From Actinokineospora terrae (lineage in GTDB: Bacteria > Actinomycetota > Actinomycetes > Mycobacteriales > Pseudonocardiaceae), in contig NZ_FOGI01000002.1 in NCBI RefSeq assembly GCF_900111175.1, positions 1 through 43,559 of the forward strand: a DNA stretch of 43,559 bases. The letters are read 5' to 3'. Positions 23,211 through 32,078 of this stretch are shown in pieces. The position numbers and the translations under genes are program-made. The notes beneath the pieces are model-generated. The model had not been told where the DNA came from and made no database searches. It saw only the letters and a program-made list of their open reading frames with translations. Each line of letters starts with the position of its first letter. The stretch's first letter is position 1.

Positions 23211-25487
23211 GTGAGTGGACTGTCGGCGGCGGTGACGGGTGTTCCGGCCGGGGTGACCGTGCTCATCGGTCGCCGGGAGTTGCTGGTCGAGGGCCTGGAT
23301 CGGCTGCGGGAGACGCGGTGGGTGACGGTGACCGGCGCGGCGGGGGTGGGCAAGACCCAGTTCGCCTATCGGCTCGGTGAGCTGGCCGGGACCGATCTGG
23401 GTGACCTGTGCCCGGACGGCGTGGTCCTGGCCGACCTCGTCTCGGTCGCCGATGGGGATCGGGACGGTTTGTGCGCCACCCTCTCACGCGCGGTCGGCCT
23501 CGACGACCGCTCTGCAGGCGATCCTGAGACGGAGCTGGTGCGGTACCTGCGGGACCGGCGGCTGCTGCTGGTGCTCGATGGCTGCGAGCACGTGGCCACC
23601 GAGGTCGCCGCGCTGCTGGACACCGTGCTGGCCGCGGCGCCCGGCGTACGGGTGCTGGCCACCAGCCACGTCGTCCTCGACGGCGCCGGGGAGTACCGGC
23701 TGGAGGTGCCCCCGCTGGGGCTGCGCCCGATGGCCGGCGGGCTTGCCGACGCCGTGCGGTTGCTGGTCGATCGGGCAGCGGCCCGATCGGTTCGCCTGGA
23801 CCCCGCGTGCCCCGCCGTGCTGCGGCTGGTCGAGCTCCTCGACGGGCACCCCGCCGCGATCGAGCACGCCGCGGCCCTGCTGGACCTGCGCGGCCTGCAC
23901 GACGTGCTCGACGACCTCGCCGGCCCGACGACGTTGCCGGGTGCGCTGCGCGCGGCGTTCGACCGGTCGTATCGACTGCTCCCGGATCCCGTGCGTCGCA
24001 TGTGGTCGATCGTGTCCCGTTTCCGCGGCGCGGTCACCATGGGCTCGGCGCGGGAGGTCGGTGCCCTGCTGGGCATCGACCCCGGTGAGGTGGACTCGCT
24101 GATGACGAGGCTGGTCCACGCCAGCGTCCTGACCCGTGTCGAGGTCGACGGCCGGGCCCGGTTCCAGCTGCTGGAGCCGCTGCGCCGCTACGGCGCCGGT
24201 CTCACCCCGCCCGACATCGACCAGGACGCGATCGGGCACGCCCACGCCACCGAGTGCGCCCGCAGGGTGCACCGAGCGGCCGAGGCCTGGTTCAGCCCCG
24301 GCGAGACCGAGGTGCTCGGGAGCCTGGTCGACGAGCTGCCCGACGTCGACGCCGCGCTCGGGTTCCTCCTCGACCGGCCCGCGCTCGCCGCCCGGGGCCT
24401 GGACCTGGTCGCGGACCTGTGCCGCGTCCCGGTCCACGCCCTCGGCGCGGCGCCGGCGGACTATGTGCCGGTGGTGGTCGAGACGCTGCGACGGCAACCA
24501 CCCGGCCCGCCCACGCGGGCGTGGCTGCGGGCCGCGGCACACGGGGCGTGCCTGGCGCACCTGAGTGGACACCCCGCCGCCGCGGACCTGCACCGGCAGG
24601 CGGAGGAGCTCGCCGCGGCCCTGGACAGGGTCGAGGCGCCGGAGATGTTGCTGGTCCGCGGCGCCGCGCGGCTGTGCGCCGGCACCCAGCTCGACGCGCG
24701 CGCCGCCGTGGCCATGCTCAGTGCCGCCGCCCGCGGCGCGGCGGACGAGGGGGACAGGGGCGGCCAGGCGCGGGCCATGTCGCTCGCCGTCGAGGCGGCA
24801 GCGTTCGGTGATCACGGCGACGCGATCCGACTCGCGCGCGGACACCTCGACGCCGCGGGGCGGGCCGGGGCGTCGAGGTCGATGTCGTGGGCGTCGTGGG
24901 CGCTGGCGCTGGCCGAACACCGGGCCGGGCACCGCGACCGGGCCGAGGCCGCCCTGCGCGAGGCGTTGCGGCTCCAGCGCGCGGCCGGTGGCGGGCGTGC
25001 ACTGACGTGGTCGCTGTGGCTGGTCGCGGTGATCGCCGCGGACCTCGGCGCGCACGAGCGCGCCGCGCGGCTGCTCGGCGCGGTGCGCGGCCGGCTCGCG
25101 GTGACCGACGGGGTCGGGCGCGCGGCGCTGCCGGCGCGGGTCCAGCACACCGCCCAGGGCGCGTGTCTGCGTGCCCTGGGCGAGCGGCGGATGGTCGAGC
25201 TCGTGGCCGACGGTGAACGCCTCGACGTCGACACCGCCCTCGGCGTGGCGGTGTCGACCCTGGACATGATCACCACGCGGGAGCATCCGGCCGGGCTGAC
25301 CGATCGCGAGTGGCGGGTGGCGGGGCTGGTCGCGCAGGGGATGACCAACGCGGTGATCGGCGAGACGCTGGGGATCTCCTCGCGCACCGTCGATCGCCAT
25401 GTCAGCGCCATCCTGGCCAAGGTCGGGGTACCGAACCGGATCGTCCTGGGCAGTTGGTACCTGGGGCTGGCCGTCGGCGCGCGGTGA
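23211..25487 (+). CDS. NB-ARC/STAND ATPase regulator with LuxR HTH, second copy
   Basis: This encodes 758 residues from GTG 23211, which has GGGAGG 4 nt upstream; GTG 23208 would be too close. Walker A is GAAGVGKT at about 42-49 and Walker B is LLLVLDGCEHV. VLATSHVVLDGAGEYRLEV follows in the sensor position and GHPAAIEHAA in the GLPL position. Ala/Arg-rich TPR-like repeats fill the centre. The C-terminal HTH (about 693-758) reads LTDREWRVAGLVAQGMTN, then SSRTVDRHVSAILAKVGV. It is shorter than and only moderately similar to its divergent neighbour, so an old duplication or independent recruitment is possible. The presumed targets are the flanking P450 genes. Confidence 0.9.
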   Translation: MSGLSAAVTGVPAGVTVLIGRRELLVEGLDRLRETRWVTVTGAAGVGKTQFAYRLGELAGTDLGDLCPDGVVLADLVSVADGDRDGLCATLSRAVGLDDRSAGDPETELVRYLRDRRLLLVLDGCEHVATEVAALLDTVLAAAPGVRVLATSHVVLDGAGEYRLEVPPLGLRPMAGGLADAVRLLVDRAAARSVRLDPACPAVLRLVELLDGHPAAIEHAAALLDLRGLHDVLDDLAGPTTLPGALRAAFDRSYRLLPDPVRRMWSIVSRFRGAVTMGSAREVGALLGIDPGEVDSLMTRLVHASVLTRVEVDGRARFQLLEPLRRYGAGLTPPDIDQDAIGHAHATECARRVHRAAEAWFSPGETEVLGSLVDELPDVDAALGFLLDRPALAARGLDLVADLCRVPVHALGAAPADYVPVVVETLRRQPPGPPTRAWLRAAAHGACLAHLSGHPAAADLHRQAEELAAALDRVEAPEMLLVRGAARLCAGTQLDARAAVAMLSAAARGAADEGDRGGQARAMSLAVEAAAFGDHGDAIRLARGHLDAAGRAGASRSMSWASWALALAEHRAGHRDRAEAALREALRLQRAAGGGRALTWSLWLVAVIAADLGAHERAARLLGAVRGRLAVTDGVGRAALPARVQHTAQGACLRALGERRMVELVADGERLDVDTALGVAVSTLDMITTREHPAGLTDREWRVAGLVAQGMTNAVIGETLGISSRTVDRHVSAILAKVGVPNRIVLGSWYLGLAVGAR

Positions 25488-25488
25488 C

Positions 25489-25515
25489 CCCTGCCCCGCC
25501 GGCGGCGGGGCAGGG
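25489..25515. terminator. Bidirectional terminator between convergent genes
   Basis: CCCTGCCCCGCC and GGCGGGGCAGGG form a perfect 12-bp stem with a 3-nt loop. It starts two bases after the regulator stop and 25 nt before the stop of the convergent P450. Confidence 0.75.
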
Positions 25516-25540
25516 CACCGGCGGCGGGGGCACGGGCGGG

Positions 25541-26710
25541 TCAGGGCCTCAGCAGGACGGGGATCTCCCGGTAGCCGAGCATCATCGGGCTCGCGGTGCG
25601 GCGCAGCTCGGTGGCGGCGACCGCCAGGCGGGCGCGCGGGTAGCGGGCGGTGAGCAGGCGTAGGGCTTCCTGGATCTCCAGGCGCCCGAGGTGCGCGCCG
25701 ACGCAGGCGTGGATGCCGTGTCCGAACGCCAGGTGTGACCGGATCCGCGGGCGCCCCGGCCGGTAGTCGGCGGGAGCGTCGAACACGGCCGGGTCGCGGT
25801 TGGCCTCGGCCAGGCCGATCAGCACGATCTCCCCGGCGGGGATCGTGGTGGTGCCGTAGGTGACCGGTTCGCCCGTGTAGCGGTAGGTCGTGTGTCGCAG
25901 CGCGCCACCGAGTCGCAGCAGTTCCTCGACCGCGTCGGGCAGCAGGTCGGGGTCGCGGCCCAGCTCGCGCCACCGGTGCGGCCGCTCCAGCAGGGTCACC
26001 GCGGCGTTGCCGATGGCGTTGGCGGTGGTCTCGTGCCCGGCGACGATGAGCAGCACCACCATCGCCACCAGTTCGGCCGGATCGAGTCGATCCCCGTCGT
26101 CGTGGGCGGTCACCAGCGCCGAGACCAGGTCATCACCCGGCCGCGATCGCTTGGCCTCGACCAGGTCCGCCACGTAGCCGCCCATCGCCGTCGACGCCGC
26201 CCCCACCTGGGCGGGGTCCTCCTCCATCAGCACCGCCGTCCACCGGTGCAGGCGGTCGTGGTCGACCGCGGGGATCCCGAGCAGGTCGCCGATCACGGCC
26301 ATCGGCAGCGGCGCGGCCAACCGGCCCACCAGGTCCACCGGGCCGGCGACGGTGTCCATCGAGTCGAGCAGGTCGGTCGTGATCGCCTCGACGCGCGGGA
26401 GCAGCGCGCGCATCCGGTGGCGGGTGAACACCCCGCCCACCAGCCGCCGCAGGCGGGTGTGATCCGGCGGGTCGGCGAAGGCCATGTGGTCGGAGAACAT
26501 GACGTGCAGCGCGTCCGCGGGGTGCCCGAGCCCGGCGAGCACGGCGCCGATGATCTCCCGCAGCGATCGCGCCGACTTGCGCAGCCGCGCATCGGTCAGC
26601 GCCGCCCGCGCCTGGGCGTGGTCGGCGATCACCCACGCTCGCACACCGGTGGGCAACCGGATCACCCTCACGTCTGCGTGTCGCTCCACCGACCACGGTG
26701 AATCAATCAT
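25541..26710 (-). CDS. Cytochrome P450 (CYP105/107-like class)
   Basis: This is a complete 389-residue soluble P450 from ATG 26710. All canonical signatures are present: the C-helix segment FADPPDHTRLRRLV, the I-helix VAGHETT with acid and Thr, EELLR as ExxR, and the heme loop FGHGIHACVG with its Cys. Bacterial P450s of this kind hydroxylate or cross-link secondary metabolites using separate ferredoxin and reductase, which are not encoded nearby. It contrasts with the other P450 here, whose I-helix is atypical. It is separated from the regulator by a strong terminator and so has its own promoter on the 26711-27411 side. Confidence 0.93.
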   Translation of the reverse strand: MIDSPWSVERHADVRVIRLPTGVRAWVIADHAQARAALTDARLRKSARSLREIIGAVLAGLGHPADALHVMFSDHMAFADPPDHTRLRRLVGGVFTRHRMRALLPRVEAITTDLLDSMDTVAGPVDLVGRLAAPLPMAVIGDLLGIPAVDHDRLHRWTAVLMEEDPAQVGAASTAMGGYVADLVEAKRSRPGDDLVSALVTAHDDGDRLDPAELVAMVVLLIVAGHETTANAIGNAAVTLLERPHRWRELGRDPDLLPDAVEELLRLGGALRHTTYRYTGEPVTYGTTTIPAGEIVLIGLAEANRDPAVFDAPADYRPGRPRIRSHLAFGHGIHACVGAHLGRLEIQEALRLLTARYPRARLAVAATELRRTASPMMLGYREIPVLLRP

Positions 26711-27411
26711 GTCCGTCCCGCCTCTCGTCCACGTTCACGCGTTTCTCGCGGTTATGCCGTGGGCCGCCTTGTCGCGGCGAGACCAGAATCGGGGGACGCG
26801 AACATCGACTCCATAGGCGGAACCACCCACACACCTGCCGGCACACCCATGGAGTCCGTGAAACCTACCCACGTCGGCGTGGATTCCCGCTCATCACGCG
26901 TGCCGCCGGTGTCCTGCCGTCGCAGGCAGCGGCACGATGAACCGCTCGTCGCTCCCGGGTGTTCGGCGGCCATGGGGCGCGCGCGACCAGGACGCCGCGC
27001 TCCGCGCCCATCACATTGTTCCATTTCCGATGGGTGGCTTTACGGCTTTCCGTGGGTGGTGCCACCCAGGGGTCGGGAAATCGTGCGGGAAATAGGCGGA
27101 CATCGCTCATGCGCGATGGGCTACCCGCTGATTACATTCGGTTTCGAGGGCGGGTGGCGAGAAGCGCGAACGCCCTCGACCACACCCGCCACGTGAGTGC
27201 GCGTCCGGTGAATCACGCCGCGCCGGTCCGCCGCACCCCGTGGTCTTGAGGACCCGGTGACCGCGGGGAGGCGGACGCCGGGACCGATCGGTCGACCCCG
27301 GTCGACCCGATGGGGACCGCGACCGGGCGCGAACGCAGGCGCGCCCGGTCCAGGTCCCCGCCCCGGCCGGGTGGCACGTGCCCGGCCGGACCACCACCGA
27401 GGGGGAACACC
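26711..27411. other. 700-nt intergenic stretch, moderate G+C
   Basis: This region separates the divergent P450 and secreted SH3 genes. Frames crossing it (for example plus 26759-27196 or minus 26752-27024) have irregular codon use and no ribosome site. A 26-codon frame at 27118-27198 (MGYPLITFGFEGGW...) is the only peptide-like short ORF I noticed and is not supported. CCCACCCAC-like elements recur. It may hold promoters in both directions. Confidence 0.4.
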
Positions 27412-27861
27412 ATGGGCCGTATCCGACTCGGCGCCGCCGCGCTGCTGCTCGCCGCCGCGCTCACCACCGGCGTCGCCGCCCCGGCCACCGCCACCTCCAC
27501 CGCACCCACCGGGTCCGCGGGGATCGAGTCGGTCCGGTCCGCGGCCCACCGTGCCGCGATCGCCGTGCAGCGCGGCGCCGCCGCGAGCCTTCCCGGGACC
27601 GCCGCCACGCCCCCAGGGGCGGGTGCCGCGATCGGGACCGGTGTCTCGCGCGGCTCGGGAGTGCGGGTCCGGTCCACCCCGATCACCGGCGCCGTCCGCG
27701 CGCACCTGGGCCGCGGGGAGAGCACGCGTGTGCTGTGCCGCACCCGGTTCGCGTTGCGCGACGGCTGGTTCTGGGCGCGGGTGCGCCGCGCGGACGGGGT
27801 GACCGGCTGGGTCCGCACGGACCTGCTCGCCTACCCCACCGCCACCCCGTTGTGCCCCTGA
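27412..27861 (+). CDS. Secreted SH3-like domain protein 1
   Basis: This is a 149-residue protein from ATG 27412, with GAGGGGGA 6 nt upstream. A Sec signal peptide (MGRIRLGAAALLLAAALTTG then VAAPATA) is followed by an Ala/Gly/Pro linker and a C-terminal bacterial SH3-like domain. The domain runs from VSRGSGVRVRSTPITGAVRA to DGWFWARVRRADGVTGWVRT, with one Cys in RVLCRTR and one at the end (PLCP) that could pair. SH3b domains outside the cell usually bind peptidoglycan or mediate protein contacts. It begins a series of seven plus-strand genes for envelope or export functions, sharing strong AGGGGGA-type ribosome sites. Confidence 0.8.
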   Translation: MGRIRLGAAALLLAAALTTGVAAPATATSTAPTGSAGIESVRSAAHRAAIAVQRGAAASLPGTAATPPGAGAAIGTGVSRGSGVRVRSTPITGAVRAHLGRGESTRVLCRTRFALRDGWFWARVRRADGVTGWVRTDLLAYPTATPLCP

Positions 27862-28059
27862 CCCACCCGCGCGGGCACGGTCCCGCGCCCCGTTCCCGCG
27901 GCCGGATGCTCCCCGGCCGCGCACCAACGCCGGTCACGCCGTGACCGGTGGCCCCCGAGGAGAGCGGCCGACGCCCCGCACACACCCCCCCACCCCGGGA
28001 GCGTGGCGTCGGCCGCCGGGTCGGGGACCGACACCACCGTCTCCCAGGGGGATTCTCTC

Positions 28060-28419
28060 GTGCGAACCACGTTCCCGGCCGTCGCGTGTGCCGCGCTGGC
28101 TGCCACCGCCATCGCGTCCTGCCCGGCCACCGCCACCGCCGTTCCCGCCCGGGCCGCCGCTCTCGCCGCCGGTCCGGTGGGTGGTGTGGTGACCGGCAGC
28201 GGTGTGCGGGTGCGGACCAGGCCGGTGGACGGCTGGGTGAACCACCTGCTGTGGCCGGGCCAGCGGGTCACCGTGCACTGCCGCCAGAACGCCCGCGACG
28301 GCTGGGACTGGTATTGGCTGGCCGGACCCCACGGCTACGGCTGGTCGCGCTCGGACATGGTCCGCGCCGGGTACCAGGGCACCGGCGGGGGCGGCAACGT
28401 GCTCGTCCGCGTCTGCTGA
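28060..28419 (+). CDS. Secreted SH3-like domain protein 2
   Basis: This is a 119-residue paralogue of the preceding gene, starting at GTG 28060 with CAGGGGGA upstream. The signal peptide (VRTTFPAVACAALAATAIA) ends near a Cys-Pro, and cleavage probably falls at TATA-VPA. The SH3-like domain reads VTGSGVRVRTRPVDGWVNHL, then RVTVHCRQ and WDWYWLAGPHGYGWSRSDMV, with a final Cys. The same HC/LC plus terminal Cys pair as in protein 1 suggests a conserved disulfide. The 200-nt spacer between the two genes contains no gene. Tandem duplication is likely. Confidence 0.8.
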   Translation: MRTTFPAVACAALAATAIASCPATATAVPARAAALAAGPVGGVVTGSGVRVRTRPVDGWVNHLLWPGQRVTVHCRQNARDGWDWYWLAGPHGYGWSRSDMVRAGYQGTGGGGNVLVRVC

Positions 28420-28595
28420 CCCGCTCGACCGGCCCGCGCACCGGGTCACCACCTCCCGCGCGCCTCGCACGTCGAGCCCGCGTCACCCCTGAATGTCCCG
28501 TGTGGAGCATCCCGCACGGCGAACCCTTTGTCTCACAACCGGAACGCGGCCGCCGCCCAGGGTGGCGGCCGCGGCCCTGCGCACTGGGAGGACAG

Positions 28596-29459
28596 TTGAA
28601 CGACGACGACGCCGGATGGCACCACGGCCCGAACGGGCCCGCGTTGCGCCTGGGCGAGCGGATCTCGCCGGTGCCCGCCACCCTCGCGCTGTTGCTGACC
28701 GGCAGCGACGGCGTGGGGTTGTCGACGGTGCCGGCCGTGGACATCCTGGCCCTGGAGACCCGGCTGCGGCGGGTGGTCGCGGCACTGTCGTTCGAGCTCG
28801 GCCAGGCGCAGCTGCGACTGCGCGCCGTGCGCGGGGAACCCGGCGCCCTGCCGGCTGGGGCAGCGCGTGATCGCCGCGGCCACCTCGACGACGTTGTGGC
28901 CGCGGCGATCGAGCACCACGGGGCCACCGGTCGACGCGTGGCCAACGCCCGGCACATGCTGTCCACCCTGCGTGCCTGGGTGATCGACCTGGCCCCCACC
29001 GGCGGATGGCTCCACGAGGCGGTCCACGGGTGGCGGCGCGGCCCCGAACCGCCCGCCGGGGTGGTCTGCTTCGCGGGCGAGTCCGCCTATCTCGACGCCG
29101 ACCCGCGCCGCGCGACCGCCACCGACTGGGGCGGGCGCAGGATCGACGGCGTCGAGTGGTGGGGACTGGCGTGGCGCCGTGACGGCGACGACGACGACCC
29201 CGCCGCGTTCGCCCCCCACAGCGGGGTCGACCGCACCGGGCCCTGGGCGATCGGCTGGGTGGCCCGCACCGGGGAGCTGTACGCGATCCGCCGCAGCGGC
29301 CACCTGCCCCGCATCGTCTGGGTCCTGGGCACCGGGGTGGCCGGCCCGGAGGCGGCGCGCGACCTGCTCGACCCGTTGATGCCCGGCATGCGCGCGCCCA
29401 ACAGCGTGGTCCTGGCCGCCGACGTCATCGCCCGCGCCGCGCGAGCGGGGGCGGTGTGA
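28596..29459 (+). CDS. Hypothetical protein of the envelope gene series
   Basis: This encodes 287 residues, starting at TTG 28596, chosen because GGGAGGA lies 4-5 nt upstream and earlier codons lack family character. There is no signal peptide. The N-terminal part (PALRLGERISPVPATLALLL) leads into a long amphipathic helical pair (ILALETRLRRVVAALSFELG, HMLSTLRAWVIDLAP). A beta-rich half contains WWGLAWRRDG, WAIGWVARTGELYAIRRSG and IVWVLGTG. I do not recognise the family. It overlaps the next gene by GTGA, so the two are probably co-translated. Confidence 0.68.
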   Translation: MNDDDAGWHHGPNGPALRLGERISPVPATLALLLTGSDGVGLSTVPAVDILALETRLRRVVAALSFELGQAQLRLRAVRGEPGALPAGAARDRRGHLDDVVAAAIEHHGATGRRVANARHMLSTLRAWVIDLAPTGGWLHEAVHGWRRGPEPPAGVVCFAGESAYLDADPRRATATDWGGRRIDGVEWWGLAWRRDGDDDDPAAFAPHSGVDRTGPWAIGWVARTGELYAIRRSGHLPRIVWVLGTGVAGPEAARDLLDPLMPGMRAPNSVVLAADVIARAARAGAV

Positions 29460-30145
29460 GCACCGGCCGCGACGGCGACCTCGTACTCGTCGACACGCCG
29501 CTGCCCGCCGCGTCCTGGGCCGCGGCCCTGCCCGGCGCGCCCCGCGACCCCGAGCCGCACGCCCTGCCGCACCCCGCGCGGCTGACGCCGCTGGTGCCGG
29601 TGCCGGTGCACCGCGTGCCCGAGGGCGACCCGTTCGCCGAACTGCCGGTCGAGGTGCTCGCCGGTCTGCCCACGTGGTTGCCGGTGGTGGGAGCTTGTCC
29701 GGGGTGGGCGCGGGTGCTGCTGCCCACCCACCCCGACGGGGCGGTCGGCTGGGTCGCGCTCGACGAGCGCGTGGTGGTGGTGCCCCACCACAACCACCTG
29801 GTGGTCGACACCCGCGCCCGCGCCGTGACCCTGCACTGCGGCCCGAACCGGGTGACCTGGCCCGCCGGGGTCGGCACACCCGCCCACCCCACCCCGCGCG
29901 GGCGCACGGTCGTCCTCGGCGCGATCGAGATCCCGCGCGGCCTGGTGAACCTCGCCCTGGTGCTGGCCGCCCACCACCCCACGCACCTGGCCCACGGCGC
30001 CGGGATCGCCGCGGTCGGGGTGCATACCTGGCCCACCACCGGGTTCGGGCTGGCCGGCAGCGACGGCTCGGTGCTGGTGCCGCCGGAGGCGATGCCGGTG
30101 CTCATCGAGTGCGCCCCCGCCGGAACCGCCGTCCTCGTCCGCTGA
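29456..30145 (+). CDS. L,D-transpeptidase-like protein lacking the catalytic Cys
   Basis: This 229-residue protein starts at a GTG overlapping the previous stop. The N-terminal third has an SH3-like strand series (PTWLPVVGACPGWARVLLPT, GAVGWVALDER). The C-terminal part follows the YkuD (L,D-transpeptidase) layout: VTWPAGVGTPAHPTPRG, then GVHTW with His190, then SDGSVLVPPEA (202 onward) and GTAVLVR. In active enzymes the last motif is S/T-x-G-C-R/I. Here Ser205 replaces the nucleophilic Cys and the following Arg is absent. No signal peptide is visible. I infer a catalytically inactive or repurposed fold that might recognise peptidoglycan or regulate, but localisation is unclear. Confidence 0.68.
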   Translation: MSTGRDGDLVLVDTPLPAASWAAALPGAPRDPEPHALPHPARLTPLVPVPVHRVPEGDPFAELPVEVLAGLPTWLPVVGACPGWARVLLPTHPDGAVGWVALDERVVVVPHHNHLVVDTRARAVTLHCGPNRVTWPAGVGTPAHPTPRGRTVVLGAIEIPRGLVNLALVLAAHHPTHLAHGAGIAAVGVHTWPTTGFGLAGSDGSVLVPPEAMPVLIECAPAGTAVLVR

Positions 30146-30185
30146 TCCACACCGCGCCACCACCGACTTCCCCAGGGGGACAACC

Positions 30186-31328
30186 TTGCTCACGTTCCGA
30201 GGCAGTGCGCTCGCCGCCGGTGCCGTGCTGCTCGCCGCCGCCGTGGCGGCCTGCTCCACCCCGATCCCCGGCACCGCCCTGCCACAACCCCCACCCGACG
30301 CCGCCGCCACCGGGGCGGTGCCGTCCGGGCGGACCCCGGTCACCGCCCCCTCCCGGCCCGGGTCCCGGACACCGGAACCACAAGTGGCGCCCGGGATCGC
30401 GGCCATGCCCGGGCAGGCCGACAAGGTCGCCGCCTACCCGCTCATGCGCCGCATCGACCCCTGCGCCCTGCACGACCCCGCCGCCGCGGCCCGGGTCACC
30501 GGCGCCCGACCCGACGAACTCGTCCCCGGCCGCCACCTCAACGCCTGCGAGCTGGTCCTGTCCGCCGGGGACACCGCGGTGCGGCTGCCGACGTGGCGGC
30601 TCACGGCCACCGTCGGCGCCGACCGCGGCCAACGGGTCGCGCCCGAGGTGATCGCCGGGATCGAGTTCACCGAGATCCCGCCCGCCTCCACCGCGGAACA
30701 GGGCCGGTCCTGCCGCATGGTGCGCGGGTTCGGCCCCACCACCGCGCTGGAACTGCTGGTGCGCCACGAGGCCACCGCACCGGCGCCCCAGACGCCGTGC
30801 GCGGTGGCCCGCGCCTACCTCGCGGAGGCCGGGAAGTGGTGGGACGCCCCGGCGTTGCGGGCCGACAAGCTCACCACCCCCACCCTGCGGATCGCCGACC
30901 TCGACCCGTGCGCGGGCCTGACCTCGGTCGCCTCCGAGCTGGGGCAGGGGGTGCGGGCGTCGCTGCCCCACCCGCACGGCTGCTCCCTGCTGGCCACCAA
31001 GGGCGAACCCGGGCAGCCCGGGGCGGGCAAGGGCGCCCGACTCACCGTGGAGCTGGGGATGGCGATCGACCCGCGCGCCCTGCTCGACAACGCCACCCCC
31101 GGCTACGTGGCCGTCACCGTCGCCGGGCGCCCCGGCGTCAGCACCCGGCGACCCGCCGCCGCCGGATCCACCTGCGAGCTCGCCGTGGTGGCCGACGACA
31201 CGGTCACCGTCCGCGCCGACCAGACCCGCGACGGGGCGCGCGCCGCGGTGCAGGTCGTCACCGTCTCCGCCGCCGAGTGCCCACTGGCCGTCCGCGCCGC
31301 CGACGGCGTCCTGGCCCTCATCCGCTGA
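30186..31328 (+). CDS. Lipoprotein with two DUF3558-like repeats
   Basis: This is a 380-residue predicted lipoprotein starting at TTG 30186, with GGGGGA 6 nt upstream. The signal peptide ends in the lipobox VAAC at Cys23. A Pro-rich tether follows, then two DUF3558-like units, each with a first Cys in a D-P-C motif (RIDPCALHDP at about residue 93 and DLDPCAGLTS at about 240) and a second Cys further on (LNACELVL, PHGCSLLA). DUF3558 lipoproteins are abundant in Pseudonocardiales and mycobacteria, mostly without known roles. The protein would be anchored outside the membrane, next to the products of the neighbouring genes. Confidence 0.78.
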   Translation: MLTFRGSALAAGAVLLAAAVAACSTPIPGTALPQPPPDAAATGAVPSGRTPVTAPSRPGSRTPEPQVAPGIAAMPGQADKVAAYPLMRRIDPCALHDPAAAARVTGARPDELVPGRHLNACELVLSAGDTAVRLPTWRLTATVGADRGQRVAPEVIAGIEFTEIPPASTAEQGRSCRMVRGFGPTTALELLVRHEATAPAPQTPCAVARAYLAEAGKWWDAPALRADKLTTPTLRIADLDPCAGLTSVASELGQGVRASLPHPHGCSLLATKGEPGQPGAGKGARLTVELGMAIDPRALLDNATPGYVAVTVAGRPGVSTRRPAAAGSTCELAVVADDTVTVRADQTRDGARAAVQVVTVSAAECPLAVRAADGVLALIR

Positions 31329-31355
31329 CACCCGACCAACCCCCAGGGGACACCC

Positions 31356-32078
31356 ATGGCACCACGCACCACGCTGGCCGCGATCATCTCCGGCACGCTG
31401 ATCCTCACCGCCACCACCGCCTGCACCGACACCTCCACGGCCGACCGGGTCGGTGGCCCGGTCGGGTCCGGCGTCACCGGCCCACCACACACCAGCCCCG
31501 GCCGACAAGTCCGGGACCAGGACGGGGCGCGCGACGGGGTCGAGCAGCGGCGCGGCGGGCGGGCACCCGGGGCGATCGTGCTCGGCGACCTCGACCGGCC
31601 CCGCGACGCCCGCCAGGTCGGTGCCCCGTTCGACCCGTGCTCGGTGACCTGGCAGGACTTCCCACCAGCGGTGCGGCCCACCGACGGCAAACCCCACCCG
31701 CCCGCGCTGCGCTCCCCGGGCAAGGACGACCCATTCGACGTGCGGTGCGCCTTCGACGGCGTCGGCACGATCCGGATCCCCACCGACGGCGCCGCCGGGG
31801 GCCCGGTCGGCGGGTACTTCCTCACCAGCGTGGTCTGGGGCACCCGGCTCAACGCCGACCCCGCCGCGCGAGCCGGGTCGGTGGCCAAGACCTGGTCGGG
31901 CAAACCCGGGCTGCAGGCCCGCGTCGACGACGCCAAGTCCGGGCCGGGATGCGTCGGGCTGGCCCGCCTCGCCCACGGCGTGGCGGGAGTGTCGGTCACC
32001 AACGGCCTGTTCCCGGGCGTGGACCCGTGCGCGGTCGTGGACTCGGTGCTCACCGCGATCACCGCCCGCACCCCATGA
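31356..32078 (+). CDS. DUF3558-like lipoprotein
   Basis: This is a 240-residue predicted lipoprotein from ATG 31356, with CAGGGGA upstream. The lipobox is ATTAC at about Cys23, followed by a disordered Asp/Arg/Gly tether. The folded part has PFDPCSVTWQDFPPAV, PPALRSPGKDDPFDVRCAFD and a later pair of Cys (GPGCVGLA, VDPCAVVD), the arrangement seen in DUF3558 proteins. It overlaps the MFS transporter start by ATGA, so lipoprotein and exporter are made together. That suggests the lipoprotein may assist transport or sense the exported compound, which is inference. Confidence 0.78.
   Translation: MAPRTTLAAIISGTLILTATTACTDTSTADRVGGPVGSGVTGPPHTSPGRQVRDQDGARDGVEQRRGGRAPGAIVLGDLDRPRDARQVGAPFDPCSVTWQDFPPAVRPTDGKPHPPALRSPGKDDPFDVRCAFDGVGTIRIPTDGAAGGPVGGYFLTSVVWGTRLNADPAARAGSVAKTWSGKPGLQARVDDAKSGPGCVGLARLAHGVAGVSVTNGLFPGVDPCAVVDSVLTAITARTP

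Noticed and set aside
23484..25973. 829-codon minus-strand frame antisense to the second LuxR regulator
   Set aside because: A typical high-GC shadow frame. It spans the terminator and part of the P450 in a different frame.
27118..27198. 26-residue ORF (MGYPLITFGFEGGW...) as a possible P450-modified peptide precursor
   Set aside because: No close ribosome binding site, no known core motif and no conservation evidence. It reads like chance in a moderate-GC gap.
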